Assembly (NCBI RefSeq): GCF_024753205.1 | Contig: NZ_JANUGZ010000003.1 | Coordinates: 310,001-374,000 of the forward strand | Origin: Massilia aurea | GTDB lineage: Bacteria; Pseudomonadota; Gammaproteobacteria; Burkholderiales; Burkholderiaceae_D | DNA length: 64,000 nucleotides | Direction: 5' to 3' | Shown here: positions 46,205 through 59,129 of the stretch, piece after piece | Position numbering within the stretch: the first letter of the stretch is position 1 | Layout of the letters: every line of letters begins with the position of its first letter | Translations under genes and position numbers: made by a program | Notes under the pieces: generated by a model | Told to the model about the DNA's origin: nothing | The model's input: only the letters and a program-made list of their open reading frames with translations | Databases searched by the model: none

Positions 46205-47806
46205 GTGTTAAAAAATCTACGTATCGGCTCCCGCCTTACCCTTGGCTTTGCCACGATGCTCGTCCTGTCGCTGGCCGGCACCTCGTTCGCCCTCTACACC
46301 ACGCGTTCCAGCGCCGAGGCGACCCAGCAGATGATGCAAAAGCCGCTGACCAAGGAACGTCTGGTCTCGGACTGGTATGTGCTGACCTATTCGGCCATCG
46401 CGCGCACCTCGCTGATCGCGCGCAGCACCGACAGCACCTTGTCGGCCGTGTTCGCCAAGCCGATCAAGGACAGCGTCACGGGTACGACGGTCATCCTCAA
46501 GAAAGTCGAAGCCCTGCTCGACTCGCCCGAAGAGAAAGCGACGCTGCAGGACATCCTGGGCCTGCGCAAGACCTACCAGCAGGCCAAGGAAACCGTGATG
46601 AACGCGCGCACGTCGGGCGACTCGGCGGCGGCAGAACAGGCCTATGAACAGGTATTCGCGCCAGCAGCGGCCGCCTATGGCGCCCGGGTCCAGAGCCTGC
46701 TGCAGATCCAGCGCAAGAGCATCGACCAGACGGCGCTGGCCATCGAGGCGGCGAACGAGCGCAGCACGCAACTGGTGCTGCTGCTGGCCCTGCTGTCGAC
46801 GGCGATCGGCGCCGTGGCCGCCGTGCTCGTCACGCGCAGCATCACCCGGCCGCTGGACGCGGCGCTCGACGTCGCCGAAACCGTCGCCTCGGGCGACCTT
46901 GGCCACACGTTCGCCACCTACCCGAAAGACCAGGTCGGCGACCTGATGCGCGCGCTGGAAACGATGAACGGCTCGCTGGTGCGGGTGGTTTCGCAAGTCC
47001 AGCAAGGCACCAACGCCATCTCGACCGCATCGAGCGAGATCGCGGCCGGCAACCTCGACCTGTCGGCGCGCACCGAACAGCAGGCCAGTTCGCTCGAAGA
47101 AACGGCCGCCTCGATGGAAGAGCTGACCGCCACCGTGCGCCAGAATGCCGACAATGCGGTGCAGGCCAACGGCCTGGCAAAAACAGCCTCGGATGTTGCG
47201 GCGCGTGGCGGCGCCATCGTCGGCCAGGTAGTCGACACGATGGGCTCGATCGACGCTTCGGCGCGCAAGATCGTCGACATCATCGGCGTGATCGACGGCA
47301 TCGCGTTCCAGACCAATATCCTGGCCTTGAATGCCGCCGTGGAAGCAGCGCGCGCCGGGGAACAGGGCCGCGGCTTTGCCGTGGTGGCGTCCGAAGTGCG
47401 CAACCTGGCGCAGCGTTCGGCCGGCGCGGCGCGTGAAATCAAGGGCCTGATCGGTGACTCGATGACGCAGGTGAATGCCGGCACGGCGCTCGTGCAGCAG
47501 GCCGGCGCCACGATGGACGACGTGGTGGCCAGCGTGGCGCGGGTGACCGACATGATGTCCGAGATCAGCACCGCCACGCAGGAGCAGCGCGTGGGCATCA
47601 ACCAGGTCAATGAAGCGATCGCGCAGATGGACCAGGTGACGCAGCAGAACGCGGCGCTGGTCGAGGAAGCCGCCGCCGCGGCAGCGAGCATGCAGGAGCA
47701 GGCAGCGCAACTGGCGCAGGTGGCCGCCGCGTTCAAGCTGGACCACACCGGCGGACGGACGCGCCCGCGACTTGCGGCGCGCGCCGTGCCGGCGCTGGCA
47801 GCCTAG
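46205..47806 (+). CDS. methyl-accepting chemotaxis protein
   Basis: The 533-residue protein has a first membrane helix (about 12-32), a four-helix-bundle periplasmic sensor (about 33-188), a second helix (about 190-212), and HAMP ([18 protein letters not shown]). The signalling domain carries the hairpin-tip signature [20 protein letters not shown]. The C-terminus ([11 protein letters not shown]) lacks the CheR-tethering pentapeptide. It reports an unknown ligand to CheA. GTG at 46205 ([11 protein letters not shown]) is the likely start, judged by family N-termini; the Shine-Dalgarno site is weak. Confidence 0.92.
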   Translation: MLKNLRIGSRLTLGFATMLVLSLAGTSFALYTTRSSAEATQQMMQKPLTKERLVSDWYVLTYSAIARTSLIARSTDSTLSAVFAKPIKDSVTGTTVILKKVEALLDSPEEKATLQDILGLRKTYQQAKETVMNARTSGDSAAAEQAYEQVFAPAAAAYGARVQSLLQIQRKSIDQTALAIEAANERSTQLVLLLALLSTAIGAVAAVLVTRSITRPLDAALDVAETVASGDLGHTFATYPKDQVGDLMRALETMNGSLVRVVSQVQQGTNAISTASSEIAAGNLDLSARTEQQASSLEETAASMEELTATVRQNADNAVQANGLAKTASDVAARGGAIVGQVVDTMGSIDASARKIVDIIGVIDGIAFQTNILALNAAVEAARAGEQGRGFAVVASEVRNLAQRSAGAAREIKGLIGDSMTQVNAGTALVQQAGATMDDVVASVARVTDMMSEISTATQEQRVGINQVNEAIAQMDQVTQQNAALVEEAAAAAASMQEQAAQLAQVAAAFKLDHTGGRTRPRLAARAVPALAA

Positions 47807-47821
47807 GCCCCTGTAAGCCTG

Positions 47822-48679
47822 CTACGCCGCCAGGCGGCGCAGCATCGCGGCGATGGCGTCCAGCACCGCGTCATCGTCCCAGTAGGTGTTGTGCGCCAGT
47901 GGATTCCAGCTACGCAGCAAGAAGTCCCCCACCCCGCCGCCGGCATTGATCGCGCGGTCCTCGACCAGTTCGCGGTAGCCGTTAGACAGCGGCTGCAGCG
48001 GCCAGCCCAGCACGTCGTCGGGATCATAAAAATTGATCCACTTGAACAGCGACGTGGGCGGCGCAATCGGGATGATGTGCATTTCCTGGTGCGCGGCCAC
48101 AAAGATCGGGATATTGCAGCCGGTGGTCACCAGCGCGACGCAGGTACCGCCGCCGATGAAGGCCAGTTCGCTTGCAGTCAGCGCGCGGCCGAGCGTCGCG
48201 CCGGCCCAGGCACCGATATCGCGCCAGATGCCCGCGCCGACCGGCTTGCCGGCGGCCGCCTTCTGCGCATCGTACAGATAGCTCGACAGCACCTGGCAGC
48301 CCAGCGAGTGCGCGACGAACACAACCGGCATGCCGGGCCGCGCGGCGTGGGCCGACAACAGCGTGGTGGCGATCTCGCCCTGGGCCTGCTCGTAGATCGA
48401 GCCGGGATCATCCTTGCTGTTTTCCAGCCCTGCGGCGTCGCCCAGGCCATACAGAACGAATTTGCGCAGCGCCGCGTAGCGCACCTGGCCGGTGGCTGCG
48501 GTGCGGTCCCAGACCAGGCGCTGGTTATCGTGCAGGATGCCCTGGTAGTAGACCGAGCGCATGACGACCTGGCTGGCCAGCGCATCCAGGCGGGTACGCA
48601 GCCCCGCCATCAGGCCGTCGGCATAGTCGGGCAAGGTCTCGCCCATGCCATGCACGGCTATCAATGCAACTTGTGTCAT
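47822..48679 (-). CDS. alpha/beta-hydrolase-fold protein of unknown substrate
   Basis: The 285-residue protein begins MTQVALIAVHGMGETLPDYA. It has a Ser-hydrolase nucleophile elbow VFVAHSLGCQVLSSYLYDAQ (A-x-S-x-G form) and several Asp/His candidates for a triad. This fits a lipase-like or DUF676-type alpha/beta hydrolase. No signal peptide. GGAGG five bases before the ATG at 48679 decides the start. It lies on the opposite strand to the preceding MCP gene, convergent with it. Substrate unknown. Confidence 0.7.
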   Translation of the reverse strand: MTQVALIAVHGMGETLPDYADGLMAGLRTRLDALASQVVMRSVYYQGILHDNQRLVWDRTAATGQVRYAALRKFVLYGLGDAAGLENSKDDPGSIYEQAQGEIATTLLSAHAARPGMPVVFVAHSLGCQVLSSYLYDAQKAAAGKPVGAGIWRDIGAWAGATLGRALTASELAFIGGGTCVALVTTGCNIPIFVAAHQEMHIIPIAPPTSLFKWINFYDPDDVLGWPLQPLSNGYRELVEDRAINAGGGVGDFLLRSWNPLAHNTYWDDDAVLDAIAAMLRRLAA

Positions 48680-48765
48680 TGCCACCTCCCCACGCGCGCC
48701 GATATCCCTAGCGTATCAAATTTCGCGTGTTGAGGCAGAACAAAGGTTGTGCAGAAACCTGGCGC

Positions 48766-49461
48766 TCAGCGCGCCGCGATGGTCAACTCGAACGTGTCGA
48801 CGCCGTCGACGCCGCCGCGCACCCGGTCACCCGGCTGCAGCGCGCCGACACCGGAGGGCGTGCCCGAATAAATCAGGTCGCCTGGAGCCAGCGTCACGAG
48901 GCGCGACAGCGATGCGATCACGTCCGCGATGGGCCAGATCATTTCATCGAGATTGCCTTCCTGGCGCAGCGTGTCGTTCACTTCAAGCCAGATGCGCGCC
49001 TGGGCCGGATGCCCCACGTCGCTGACCGGATGCAGTGCGCTGCACGGCGCTGACGCGTCAAAGCCCTTGGCCATGTCCCATGGTCGGCCAGCGTCCTTGG
49101 CCACGGCCTGCAGGTCGCGCCGGGTCAGGTCCAGGCCCACGCCGTAGCCCCACACCAGATCGAGTGCCTGCGCTGCGTCGATGTCCTTACCGCCGGCTTT
49201 CAGCGCCACGACCAGTTCGATTTCGTGGTGCATGTCGTTCGTCGATGGCGGATACGGCACCGCGCCGCTGGCCGGCACGACGGCATCGGCTGGCTTGGTG
49301 AAGAAGAACGGTGGTTCGCGATTCGGGTCGCTGCCCATTTCGCGCGCGTGCGCGGCGTAGTTGCGGCCCACGCAGAACACGCGGCGCACCGGGAAGCGCG
49401 CGCTGGAACCGGCGACGGCCACGGACGCCGTCTCGGGTGCGGTGATGACGAATTCGGTCAT
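48766..49461 (-). CDS. fumarylacetoacetate hydrolase-family protein
   Basis: The 231-residue protein has the FAH fold: VFCVGRNYAAHAREMG, FFFTKPADAVVP, metal-binding HHEIELVVAL (two Glu after the His pair) and LIYSGTPSGVGALQPGD. Members act on fumarylpyruvate, acylpyruvates or oxaloacetate, often in aromatic compound breakdown. No such pathway is adjacent, so the reaction is open. The ATG at 49461 has AAAGG six bases upstream, favouring it over the ATG at 49467. Confidence 0.9.
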   Translation of the reverse strand: MTEFVITAPETASVAVAGSSARFPVRRVFCVGRNYAAHAREMGSDPNREPPFFFTKPADAVVPASGAVPYPPSTNDMHHEIELVVALKAGGKDIDAAQALDLVWGYGVGLDLTRRDLQAVAKDAGRPWDMAKGFDASAPCSALHPVSDVGHPAQARIWLEVNDTLRQEGNLDEMIWPIADVIASLSRLVTLAPGDLIYSGTPSGVGALQPGDRVRGGVDGVDTFELTIAAR

Positions 49462-49531
49462 GCTCATCCTTTCATTGACAGGAGCATCATCATACTCCCG
49501 CCATGGAGGGCGGCAAGGCTCAGGTTTAGAC

Positions 49532-52366
<2,835 letters not shown>

Positions 52367-52642
52367 CAGGAATACCCAGTGTGATTCTTGCAAGGCTGGC
52401 GAGCTTGAAACCCTGAAACTTCCGATTCTTTCCTACTGCATCGCCGCCAACATATTCTTGTTGGCGCGATTATAGCGAGCAACTAAACGCGGCCGCGCTC
52501 GTTACATGTGCGGCCGGGATGGCGCGTGGCGGGGATGCCACAATCCTGATGAACACTGCGCATACCGCCGGCGGCCGCCGGGCGGCAACGCACTGCCTCG
52601 TCAGAGCGATACGGAGGACCGCATCGCCGGTACTGCTAACGA

Positions 52643-53620
52643 TCAGACATACGCCGAGCTCATATTGAGCAACCCGTTCACACCACGCGGGAAGAAGCCG
52701 CCCATCGTGACCGATTCCTTGGTCAGATACACGATATTGAGCACGTCGCCCGGCGTGCGGCTGAACGCGATGCCGTCCTTGTCAAGGGGGACGATGTTCG
52801 ACACGGTGCTGTCGGTGGCATTCACGATGCCCTGGTCGACGTCGGTCGAACCGTCGAGGCTGTCGCGCGCATTCGAGATCGCCGTGGCCGCGGTGCGCAG
52901 CGTTGGCGCCGCCAGGCCTTTCGTATACAGCACGGTGCGCACGATACCGGCATGGTACGCCTCGGCCGCCAGGATGCCGGCTGCCGCCTCGAGGAAGGTC
53001 TTGTTCGTGATGAGGGGCGACGCGCCTTTGTACGCAGTCACGCCGACGTCTTCGAAGATGAACGCGCCAAGCAGGAAGTTTTCATCGCTGGCATACGGGT
53101 CGAAAGCCACGCCCGGGCCCACCAGGCCGGCCGCGCGGGCCGCGTTCGAGAACGCGCCGTTTGGATCGGTGCCGCCGATATCGATGGCCGGCTGGGCAAC
53201 CGCCGCCGTGCCGAGCGCCGCGCGCAGGAAGCCCACGTGCGCGATCTCATCCTGCGCGATTTCCTTGGCATATTGCGCAACCAGCGGATCCTTGAATGCG
53301 ACTGCGCGCCCGCCCGTCACGGCGCCCTGGTTGCCCGTGCCGCCCGTCAGGCTCGCAGCCAGGCCGGTGCCGAACACCGCGTACGAATAGAACTGCGCTT
53401 CGAGGTACTCGAGGTTCAGCGCAAAGTTGAGGATGTCGATATCGGTCGGCTGCGCGGCCTGCGCAATCGCGTCCTTGACCGAGCCGCCGCAGGCGGACAG
53501 GAAGGTGCCCCCTACCATACCGACGCTGATCCCTCCGACGTTCTTGAAAAACGAGCGGCGCTTTTCCAGCTTTTCCTTGCGTGATTCGAGCAGTGCCAAT
53601 GTCACATTCGTGTCTGTCAT
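52643..53620 (-). CDS. ferritin-like domain lipoprotein or exported protein
   Basis: The 325-residue protein starts [20 protein letters not shown], with [20 protein letters not shown] and a lipobox-like FLSAC; the twin Arg could be a Tat signal. The body is a ferritin-like domain (PF13668 type), with helices [20 protein letters not shown] and [20 protein letters not shown] and a third [10 protein letters not shown]. These carry the E-x-x-H pattern of a four-helix bundle, though iron-site completeness is not assured. It is divergent from an ECF sigma gene (about 236 bases between). Such pairs are common in proteobacteria, which suggests regulation. Confidence 0.85.
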   Translation of the reverse strand: MTDTNVTLALLESRKEKLEKRRSFFKNVGGISVGMVGGTFLSACGGSVKDAIAQAAQPTDIDILNFALNLEYLEAQFYSYAVFGTGLAASLTGGTGNQGAVTGGRAVAFKDPLVAQYAKEIAQDEIAHVGFLRAALGTAAVAQPAIDIGGTDPNGAFSNAARAAGLVGPGVAFDPYASDENFLLGAFIFEDVGVTAYKGASPLITNKTFLEAAAGILAAEAYHAGIVRTVLYTKGLAAPTLRTAATAISNARDSLDGSTDVDQGIVNATDSTVSNIVPLDKDGIAFSRTPGDVLNIVYLTKESVTMGGFFPRGVNGLLNMSSAYV

Positions 53621-53855
53621 GGTAGGTCTCCGGTTGATGCGATCGTATAAATGGGCGGGCGTCTGCTCGGTTGTTCCAGCCAGGAAACCTGGCTGCCAAT
53701 GCAGCGCGTATAGCTTGTACTGACGCACGATTGATTCGGTTTCAACTATTTAAAAATAGTTTTGAAATAGCGCACAGACCCATCCGTGCGGGCGCAAGCG
53801 GGGCGATATGATATTGTCAATACCACCCGTTTCTCCACTCCTACAACGTCCAAGG

Positions 53856-54449
53856 ATGGCAGTGCCAGACACCCTTCACCCCGATCCCGACCAGCTGGCC
53901 ACCTGGCTGCAAGCGACCTCACGAGGCGACGCGGCGGCATTTCGCGCGCTATACGACGCAATTTCTCCGAAACTGTTTGGCTACGCGCTGCGTATATTAG
54001 GAAAGCGTGAACTGGCTGAAGAAGCACTGCAGGACGGGTTCGTGGCGATCTGGAACGGCGCAGCCGGTTACCAGCGCCACCTGGCCGCACCCATGACCTG
54101 GATGACGACAATCGTGCGCAACAAATCGCTCGACCTGCTGCGCCGCTGTGCCCATGACCTCGACATCGACGGCCCCGTCTTCGATGCCGAGATCATGGCG
54201 GCCCTGCAGGATCCGCGCGCCACGCCGATCGACGCCCTCCTGATCAGCCATGACGCGAAGGCGCTGGCCTTGTGCATGTCGTTGCTCGAAGGCGCGCACC
54301 GGCAAGTCGTGGGCCTGGCATTCTTCCATGACCTGTCGCACAGCGAGGTGGCGCAGCAGATGGCGATACCGATCGGTACCGTCAAAACCTGGATTCGCCG
54401 CAGCCTGGAGCGGCTCAAGACCTGCCTGGTTAAAGGCGAACGAGCATGA
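53856..54449 (+). CDS. ECF-type RNA polymerase sigma factor
   Basis: The ~197-residue protein has region 2 (DAAAFRALYDAISPKLFGYA, AEEALQDGFVAIWNGA, APMTWMTTIVRNKSLDLLRR) and region 4 (LSHSEVAQQMAIPIGTVKTW). It is a second ECF factor, similar in plan to the one at 6550-7107. The start is uncertain: ATG 53856 has AAGG abutting it, whereas GTG 53862 has AAGGA six bases before. Its stop overlaps the anti-sigma gene by four bases. It is divergent from the ferritin-like gene, a possible target. Confidence 0.88.
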   Translation: MAVPDTLHPDPDQLATWLQATSRGDAAAFRALYDAISPKLFGYALRILGKRELAEEALQDGFVAIWNGAAGYQRHLAAPMTWMTTIVRNKSLDLLRRCAHDLDIDGPVFDAEIMAALQDPRATPIDALLISHDAKALALCMSLLEGAHRQVVGLAFFHDLSHSEVAQQMAIPIGTVKTWIRRSLERLKTCLVKGERA

Positions 54450-55174
54450 ATATCCGCGACAACCCGCAACTGTGCGACAAGCTGGCGGCCGAGTACGTGC
54501 TCGGCACGCTCAGGGGCGGCGCGCGCCGGCGCTTCGAACGCTATCTGCGTGACGACGTGGTGTTGCAGCGCCTGACCGCCGAATGGCAGGAGCGCCTGAT
54601 GCCGATGGCCGAATTTACGGGTGCGCAGACACCCCGTGCCCAGGTGTGGCGCGCAATCGAGCGCCGCCTGGGCTTGGGTCAGGCGCAGAAGCGGGTGCAG
54701 CAACGTGCGCACGCGGCCTGGCAGTTCTGGCGTACCGAGTCGCTGACGTTCTGGCGTTCGCTGAGTCTGGTGTCGCTGGCGGCGGCCTTGCTGATGGTGG
54801 GTGTGCTGCGCTCGACGCTAGTCGAGGCGCCACAGGTCGATCTGGTCGCCACGCTGATCGATGACAAGGCGCGCACGGCGCTGCTGCTGACTGCCGACAG
54901 CGAGCGCCGCGTGTTCACGGCGCGCCTGGTCGAGAACGCACCGGTTGCCGCCGACAAGTCGCTGCAGCTGTGGGCCGTTCCCAAGGAAGGCGCGCCCCGC
55001 TCGCTCGGCGTGATTCCGCCAGAAGGCGCGATCGAGCTGCCGCTGACCGGCAGCGCGATCGGCGACGACATCGCCACGCTGGCCGTCTCGCTCGAACCGC
55101 GCGGCGGCTCGCCCGGCCCCGGCGGACCGACCGGACCGATTCTGTACAAGGGCAACTGGGTGCGGATGCTGTAG
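54446..55174 (+). CDS. RskA-like anti-sigma factor
   Basis: The 242-residue protein starts MNIRDNPQLCDKLAAEYVLG, typical of RskA-type anti-sigma domains. A membrane helix is at about 108-126 (SLVSLAAALLMVGVLRS). The C-terminal domain has LQLWAVPKEGAPRSLGVIPP and ends GPTGPILYKGNWVRML. It is expected to bind the upstream ECF factor at the membrane and release it on a signal. The ATG overlaps the sigma gene's stop (ATGA). It closely mirrors the pair at 5858-7107, so the two modules are paralogous. Confidence 0.87.
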   Translation: MNIRDNPQLCDKLAAEYVLGTLRGGARRRFERYLRDDVVLQRLTAEWQERLMPMAEFTGAQTPRAQVWRAIERRLGLGQAQKRVQQRAHAAWQFWRTESLTFWRSLSLVSLAAALLMVGVLRSTLVEAPQVDLVATLIDDKARTALLLTADSERRVFTARLVENAPVAADKSLQLWAVPKEGAPRSLGVIPPEGAIELPLTGSAIGDDIATLAVSLEPRGGSPGPGGPTGPILYKGNWVRML

Positions 55175-55193
55175 TGACCGGCAGCGAGCCTGG

Positions 55194-56072
55194 TCAGGCA
55201 TGCAGGAAGCGTGACTCGGGCAGGCCGCGCACATCGAGTGCCTGCGCAAACAGCGCGCCCGACAATGGTGCGGCGGCACGCTCGCTGTCGCTCATGCCCA
55301 CATGGGCGCTGGTGACGAACAGCGTCGCCAGATCCGCACCGCCAAACGCCGGGCAGCTCGGCTGCGGCGCGGCGAGTGGCACCGTTCGCTCGAGCCGGCC
55401 ATCGGGCGCAAAGCGCGCGACGATGCCGGCGCCCCAACGCGTGCTCCACAGATAGCCATCGGCATCGATCGTCGACCCATCCGGCTCGCCCGGCACGGCA
55501 TCGGCCGCGACAAACGTGTGCACGCGCCCCACTTCGGCGCTGCACGGGTTGTAGTCGGCGTACAGGATCGCCTTCTGCGCCGAATCGGCAAAATACATGC
55601 GGCGCCCGTCCGGACTGAAGCAGATGCTGTTGGCAATCGCGGCATTGGGCAACGGCAGGCGCTCGAGCGACAGGTCGAGGTTCAGGCGATAGAAGCCGCC
55701 CAGCGCGTGCTTCGGATTGTCGGCCTGGTTGAACATGCCGAACACGAAACGCCCCTGGCGATCGCAGCGGCCGTCGTTCAGGCGCGTGGATGGCATGCCA
55801 GGTTCGACATCGCAGATGCGCGTGACCTTGCCGCTCGAAAAAGTAAAGAACGCAAGACCGGACGCCAGCCCCAGCAGCAGGCGGTCGTCGCTGCCGGTCA
55901 GCGCGAAGCAGCACAGGCGCTCGGGCATCGGCCAGCTGGCCGTGCGGCCGGTTGCCGGCGTGTACGCCCACAGGGTGGCGGCCGGAATATCGGTCCACAG
56001 CAGGCGACCGGTGCGCTCGCACCAAAGCACGCATTCGCCCAGCTCATGCCGGGTGTCGGTCAGCACCTCCAT
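55194..56072 (-). CDS. SMP-30/gluconolactonase/LRE-family protein
   Basis: The 292-residue beta-propeller protein begins MEVLTDTRHELGECVLWCER and has the family blocks LGECVLW, STRLNDGRCDRQGRFVFGMF and ANSICFSPDGRRMYFADS, with EPDGSTIDADGYLWSTRWGA. Metal ligands (Glu, Asn and Asp in those blocks) are present. These proteins hydrolyse sugar lactones such as glucono- or galactonolactone. It follows galM with a one-base stop/start overlap (TGATG), which supports a sugar-oxidation role. Confidence 0.9.
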   Translation of the reverse strand: MEVLTDTRHELGECVLWCERTGRLLWTDIPAATLWAYTPATGRTASWPMPERLCCFALTGSDDRLLLGLASGLAFFTFSSGKVTRICDVEPGMPSTRLNDGRCDRQGRFVFGMFNQADNPKHALGGFYRLNLDLSLERLPLPNAAIANSICFSPDGRRMYFADSAQKAILYADYNPCSAEVGRVHTFVAADAVPGEPDGSTIDADGYLWSTRWGAGIVARFAPDGRLERTVPLAAPQPSCPAFGGADLATLFVTSAHVGMSDSERAAAPLSGALFAQALDVRGLPESRFLHA

Positions 56073-57124
56073 CACGCCGCCTCGGTGGTGAAACGAAAGC
56101 GCGACTCGGTGGCATAGACCTCGCCCGGCCGCAGGATCACGTTCGGGAACTGTGGCTGGTTTGGCGAATCGGGAAAATGCTGCGGCTCCAGGCACAAGCC
56201 GCTGCGATGCCCGTAACTGCGGCCCTTGCCAGACAGCGAACCGTCGAGGAAGTTGCCGCTGTAGAACTGCACGCCGGGTTCCTGCGTCCACAGTTCCAGC
56301 ACGCGGCCCGAGGCGGGTTCGCTCACGCGCGCAGCCCTGGTCAGCGCCACGCCTTCCGGCTTGTTCAGAACAAAATTGTGGTCGTAACCCCTGCCATGGC
56401 GCAGTTGCTGGTCCGGTTGTGTGATCCGCTCGCCGATCGGGCGCGGCTGGCGGAAATCGAACGGTGTGCCAGCGACCGGCGCGAGTTCGCCCGTCGGAAT
56501 CGATACACTGTCGATCGCCACAAAATGGTCGGCGTCGATGGTCAGGTCATGGCCGAGGATGTCGCCGGCGCCAGCCAGGTTGAAGTAGCTGTGCTGCGTC
56601 AGGTTGACCGGCGTGGCCTTGTCGGTCACGGCGTGGAATCGTACCACCAGTTCATTGGCGTCATTGAGTGTATAGACCACCGTGACATCGAGGTTGCCGG
56701 GATAGCCCATCTCGCCGTCGGCACTGCGGTAGGCCAGGCGCAGGCTGGCGCCATCGACCGTCGCCGTCCACAGGACGCGGTCAAAGCCCCCAGCGCCGCC
56801 ATGCAGGTGGTTGGTGCCGTTGTTGACCGGCAGCTGGACCTGCGCGCCGTCGAGCGTGAAGCGCCCCCTGGCAATGCGGTTGCCGTAGCGACCGATCAGC
56901 GCGCCGAAATACGGGCTGTCAGTGCAGTAGGGTTCGAGCGTGTCGAAACCGAGCACCACGTCGGCCAGCCGCCCTTCGCGGTCAGGCGCATGCAGTTCGG
57001 TGATGATGCCGCCGAAGTCGATGATCTTGGCCACCATGCCATGGGCGTTGGTGAGCGTGAACTGGGTGACGGCGGCGCCGTCTGGCAAATGGCCGAATGA
57101 TGCTTGTGTGATACCGGTTTGCAC
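56072..57124 (-). CDS. galM: aldose 1-epimerase (mutarotase)
   Basis: The 350-residue protein interconverts alpha and beta anomers of galactose and related aldoses. It has FGHLPDGAAVTQFTLTNAHG, NNGTNHLHGGAGGFDRV, and the active-site His block TPVNLTQHSYFNLAGAG. The catalytic Glu is expected in the C-terminal GVQFYSGNFLDGS region. GTG at 57124 gives a normal-length protein and has AAGGA about ten bases upstream; an ATG at 57178 is an alternative. It precedes the SMP-30-like gene, so the two likely act on one sugar. It is not in the gal operon at 36.4-41.5 kb. Confidence 0.92.
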   Translation of the reverse strand: MQTGITQASFGHLPDGAAVTQFTLTNAHGMVAKIIDFGGIITELHAPDREGRLADVVLGFDTLEPYCTDSPYFGALIGRYGNRIARGRFTLDGAQVQLPVNNGTNHLHGGAGGFDRVLWTATVDGASLRLAYRSADGEMGYPGNLDVTVVYTLNDANELVVRFHAVTDKATPVNLTQHSYFNLAGAGDILGHDLTIDADHFVAIDSVSIPTGELAPVAGTPFDFRQPRPIGERITQPDQQLRHGRGYDHNFVLNKPEGVALTRAARVSEPASGRVLELWTQEPGVQFYSGNFLDGSLSGKGRSYGHRSGLCLEPQHFPDSPNQPQFPNVILRPGEVYATESRFRFTTEAA

Positions 57125-57671
57125 GGTGATGTGATCCTTGATGAACAGGGTTGGCCGATGACGCCGTGATCGTAGCATGCACGCATGACCGGCCGCGCCG
57201 ACCTGATTCACGCGCGCCGTCACCCGGGCCGACAGCGTCGATGGACTACCCGCGTCGGAAATCTTCCATGCACTATTGCGGTGCAAGAAAAACGCTTCCC
57301 ACCTCATGTCCGGATGGGCAGAACACCCGTCCAGGCCCGTTCTCCCCTGCTAGGCGCCTGGGTCCGAACGGTATGTATGCACCGTTATTGCGCATTGCAG
57401 CACCTGTCAAGGCCAAAAATGTGGCGTCCCTGCAACGCCCTTGGTTGATTTTCAGCAATATTTTATACCGTTTGCGACCCCAATTCTGTTGGCTGCGATG
57501 GTCGCTGAAACTGACGGTTCTCCTATGAAAAGCGGACCGCATCGCGGTTTTTCGGAAGCGATTTTCGGTCGATTTCGTGACAATTCCGCTTGGGCGAACC
57601 CGGTGACAGATGTCCGTCGGGCATGTCATGATTACTAGGCTATTTCACAAACAAACACTGGAGATTCATCC
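57125..57671. other. 547-base divergent intergenic region, galM to porin
   Basis: It holds the promoters of galM (leftward) and the porin (rightward). No gene, repeat or riboswitch stands out. The 60 bases before the porin start are AT-richer than surroundings (TATTTCACAAACAAACAC), with GGAG seven bases before the ATG. Confidence 0.5.
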
Positions 57672-58703
57672 ATGAAGCACAAAATTCTTGCCATCGCCCT
57701 CGTGTCGGCACTGCCACTGGTCGCCCAGGCTCAAACCAGCGTCACCATGTACGGTATGGTCGATGCATCGATCGGCGTTGAAAACAACGACGCTCCAGGT
57801 ACGAGCAGCCGCACCGTCGTGTCGTCGGGTACCCAATCGGCCAGCCGCATCGGCTTCCGCGGTACCGAAGACCTGGGCAATGGTCTGAAGGCACTGTTCA
57901 ACATCGAAGCCGCTGTTGCCGTCGATACCGGCGCAACCGATTCGAACATGTTCCAGCGCCGCGCTGTCGTGGGCCTGCAGGGCGCCTTCGGTACCGTGAC
58001 CGTCGGTCGTGAATATGGTCCGATCGCTGCCGTTGCTGCCGCATCGGACACCCTGGGCCAGGGCTTCTACGGTTCGAACCTGGCAGGCTTTGGCGCAAAC
58101 CGCCTGACCCGTCGCCTGTCGAACTCGGTCAACTACCAGAGCAACGCTCTGAGCGGCTTCACCCTGCGCGCTGCCTACGGCGCCGGCGAAGTTGTCGAAA
58201 CCAACAACCTGAATTCGGGCGACGTGACCGGTGTTGCACTGGAATACGCAAACGCTGGCCTGTACATCGGCGCTGGTTACCAGAACGTCGAGCGCCTGCC
58301 ATCGGGCGATGACAAAGAATACAACGCCGGTATCGGCTACAAGTTCGGCGACTTCGAAGTGCGCGCTGGCTACATGGCTGCCGATCCGGAAACCGGCATC
58401 CTGCCAAGCGCCAAGTACGAGCAGAAGAACGCCGGCGTGTCGTACGGCTTCGGCGCCAACCGCGTCTTCCTGAACTACCAGCAGCAAGAACTGGCCAGCG
58501 GCGCAGAAGGCAAGGCAGTCACCGTTGCCTACACCTACACCCTGTCGAAGCGCACCAACGTGTACGCATCGTATGCAAAACTGCGTAACAACAACAACGG
58601 CGTGTTCTCGCTGACCTCGCCATCGGGCACCATCGCCCTGCCAGCGACGGCCTTCGGCGCAGACCCACAGGTCTACAACGTCGGCGTGCGTCACGCGTTC
58701 TAA
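57672..58703 (+). CDS. betaproteobacterial outer-membrane porin
   Basis: The 343-residue protein has a 20-residue signal peptide (MKHKILAIALVSALPLVAQA). A beta-barrel follows with TSVTMYGMVDASIGVE, SRIGFRGTEDLGNGLKALFN and RRAVVGLQGAFGTVTVGREY, the signature of Burkholderiales general porins. It ends in YNVGVRHAF with a C-terminal Phe, required for barrel assembly. It forms a trimeric diffusion pore for small solutes. Codon choice is noticeably less GC-extreme than neighbours, as expected of a highly expressed gene. A strong terminator follows. Confidence 0.95.
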   Translation: MKHKILAIALVSALPLVAQAQTSVTMYGMVDASIGVENNDAPGTSSRTVVSSGTQSASRIGFRGTEDLGNGLKALFNIEAAVAVDTGATDSNMFQRRAVVGLQGAFGTVTVGREYGPIAAVAAASDTLGQGFYGSNLAGFGANRLTRRLSNSVNYQSNALSGFTLRAAYGAGEVVETNNLNSGDVTGVALEYANAGLYIGAGYQNVERLPSGDDKEYNAGIGYKFGDFEVRAGYMAADPETGILPSAKYEQKNAGVSYGFGANRVFLNYQQQELASGAEGKAVTVAYTYTLSKRTNVYASYAKLRNNNNGVFSLTSPSGTIALPATAFGADPQVYNVGVRHAF

Positions 58704-58754
58704 GCGACGCCATACCGCATCGGGCGCAAGTCGCCTGGTGCGCGACGGACATGA

Positions 58755-58786
58755 AAACGGCAGACCGCAGGGTCTGCCGTTTTTTT
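58755..58786 (+). terminator. intrinsic terminator of porin gene
   Basis: A 12-bp stem (58755-58766 with 58771-58782) has a GCAG loop and leads into seven T. It begins about 50 bases after the porin stop. Confidence 0.93.
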
Positions 58787-58953
58787 ACGTCTGGCGTTCG
58801 CCGGTTGGCGCTGTCAACGTTAAATAGGGGATGTATTGGGTGCACCGGATAGCGTACCGGTTTCAGGGGGAATACGTGGCGTACGGCGTCATGGGATGAC
58901 GGGATCTTGGACTCACCGGCTCATGGGATTTGGGGGGCCATGGGGTAACGGAG

Positions 58954-58997
58954 TCATGGGGTCATGGGGTCATGGGGTCATGGGGTCATGGGGTCAT
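58954..58997. repeat. 8-bp tandem repeat TCATGGGG
   Basis: Five exact copies (58954-58993) are followed by a partial TCAT. Degenerate copies of TCATGGG/CCATGGGG occur just upstream from about 58887. It lies in non-coding sequence between the convergent porin and MCP genes. Confidence 0.95.
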
Positions 58998-59057
58998 TCC
59001 AGGTAGCCCTATCCATCGCTGACGTTGACAGCGCCTGGTGCATTCAGACCAGGCAAC

Positions 59058-59093
59058 AAAAAACGGCAAGCCTTGCGGATTGCCGTTTTTTTT
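59058..59093. terminator. bidirectional intrinsic terminator
   Basis: A 9-bp stem (59061-59069 with 59080-59088) has a 10-base spacer, with A on the left and T on the right. It can end the MCP transcript on the minus strand; the porin already has its own terminator. Confidence 0.88.
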
Positions 59094-59129
59094 ATCGCCC
59101 GTCATCCGGGCATGCAGCGACAGACGGGC

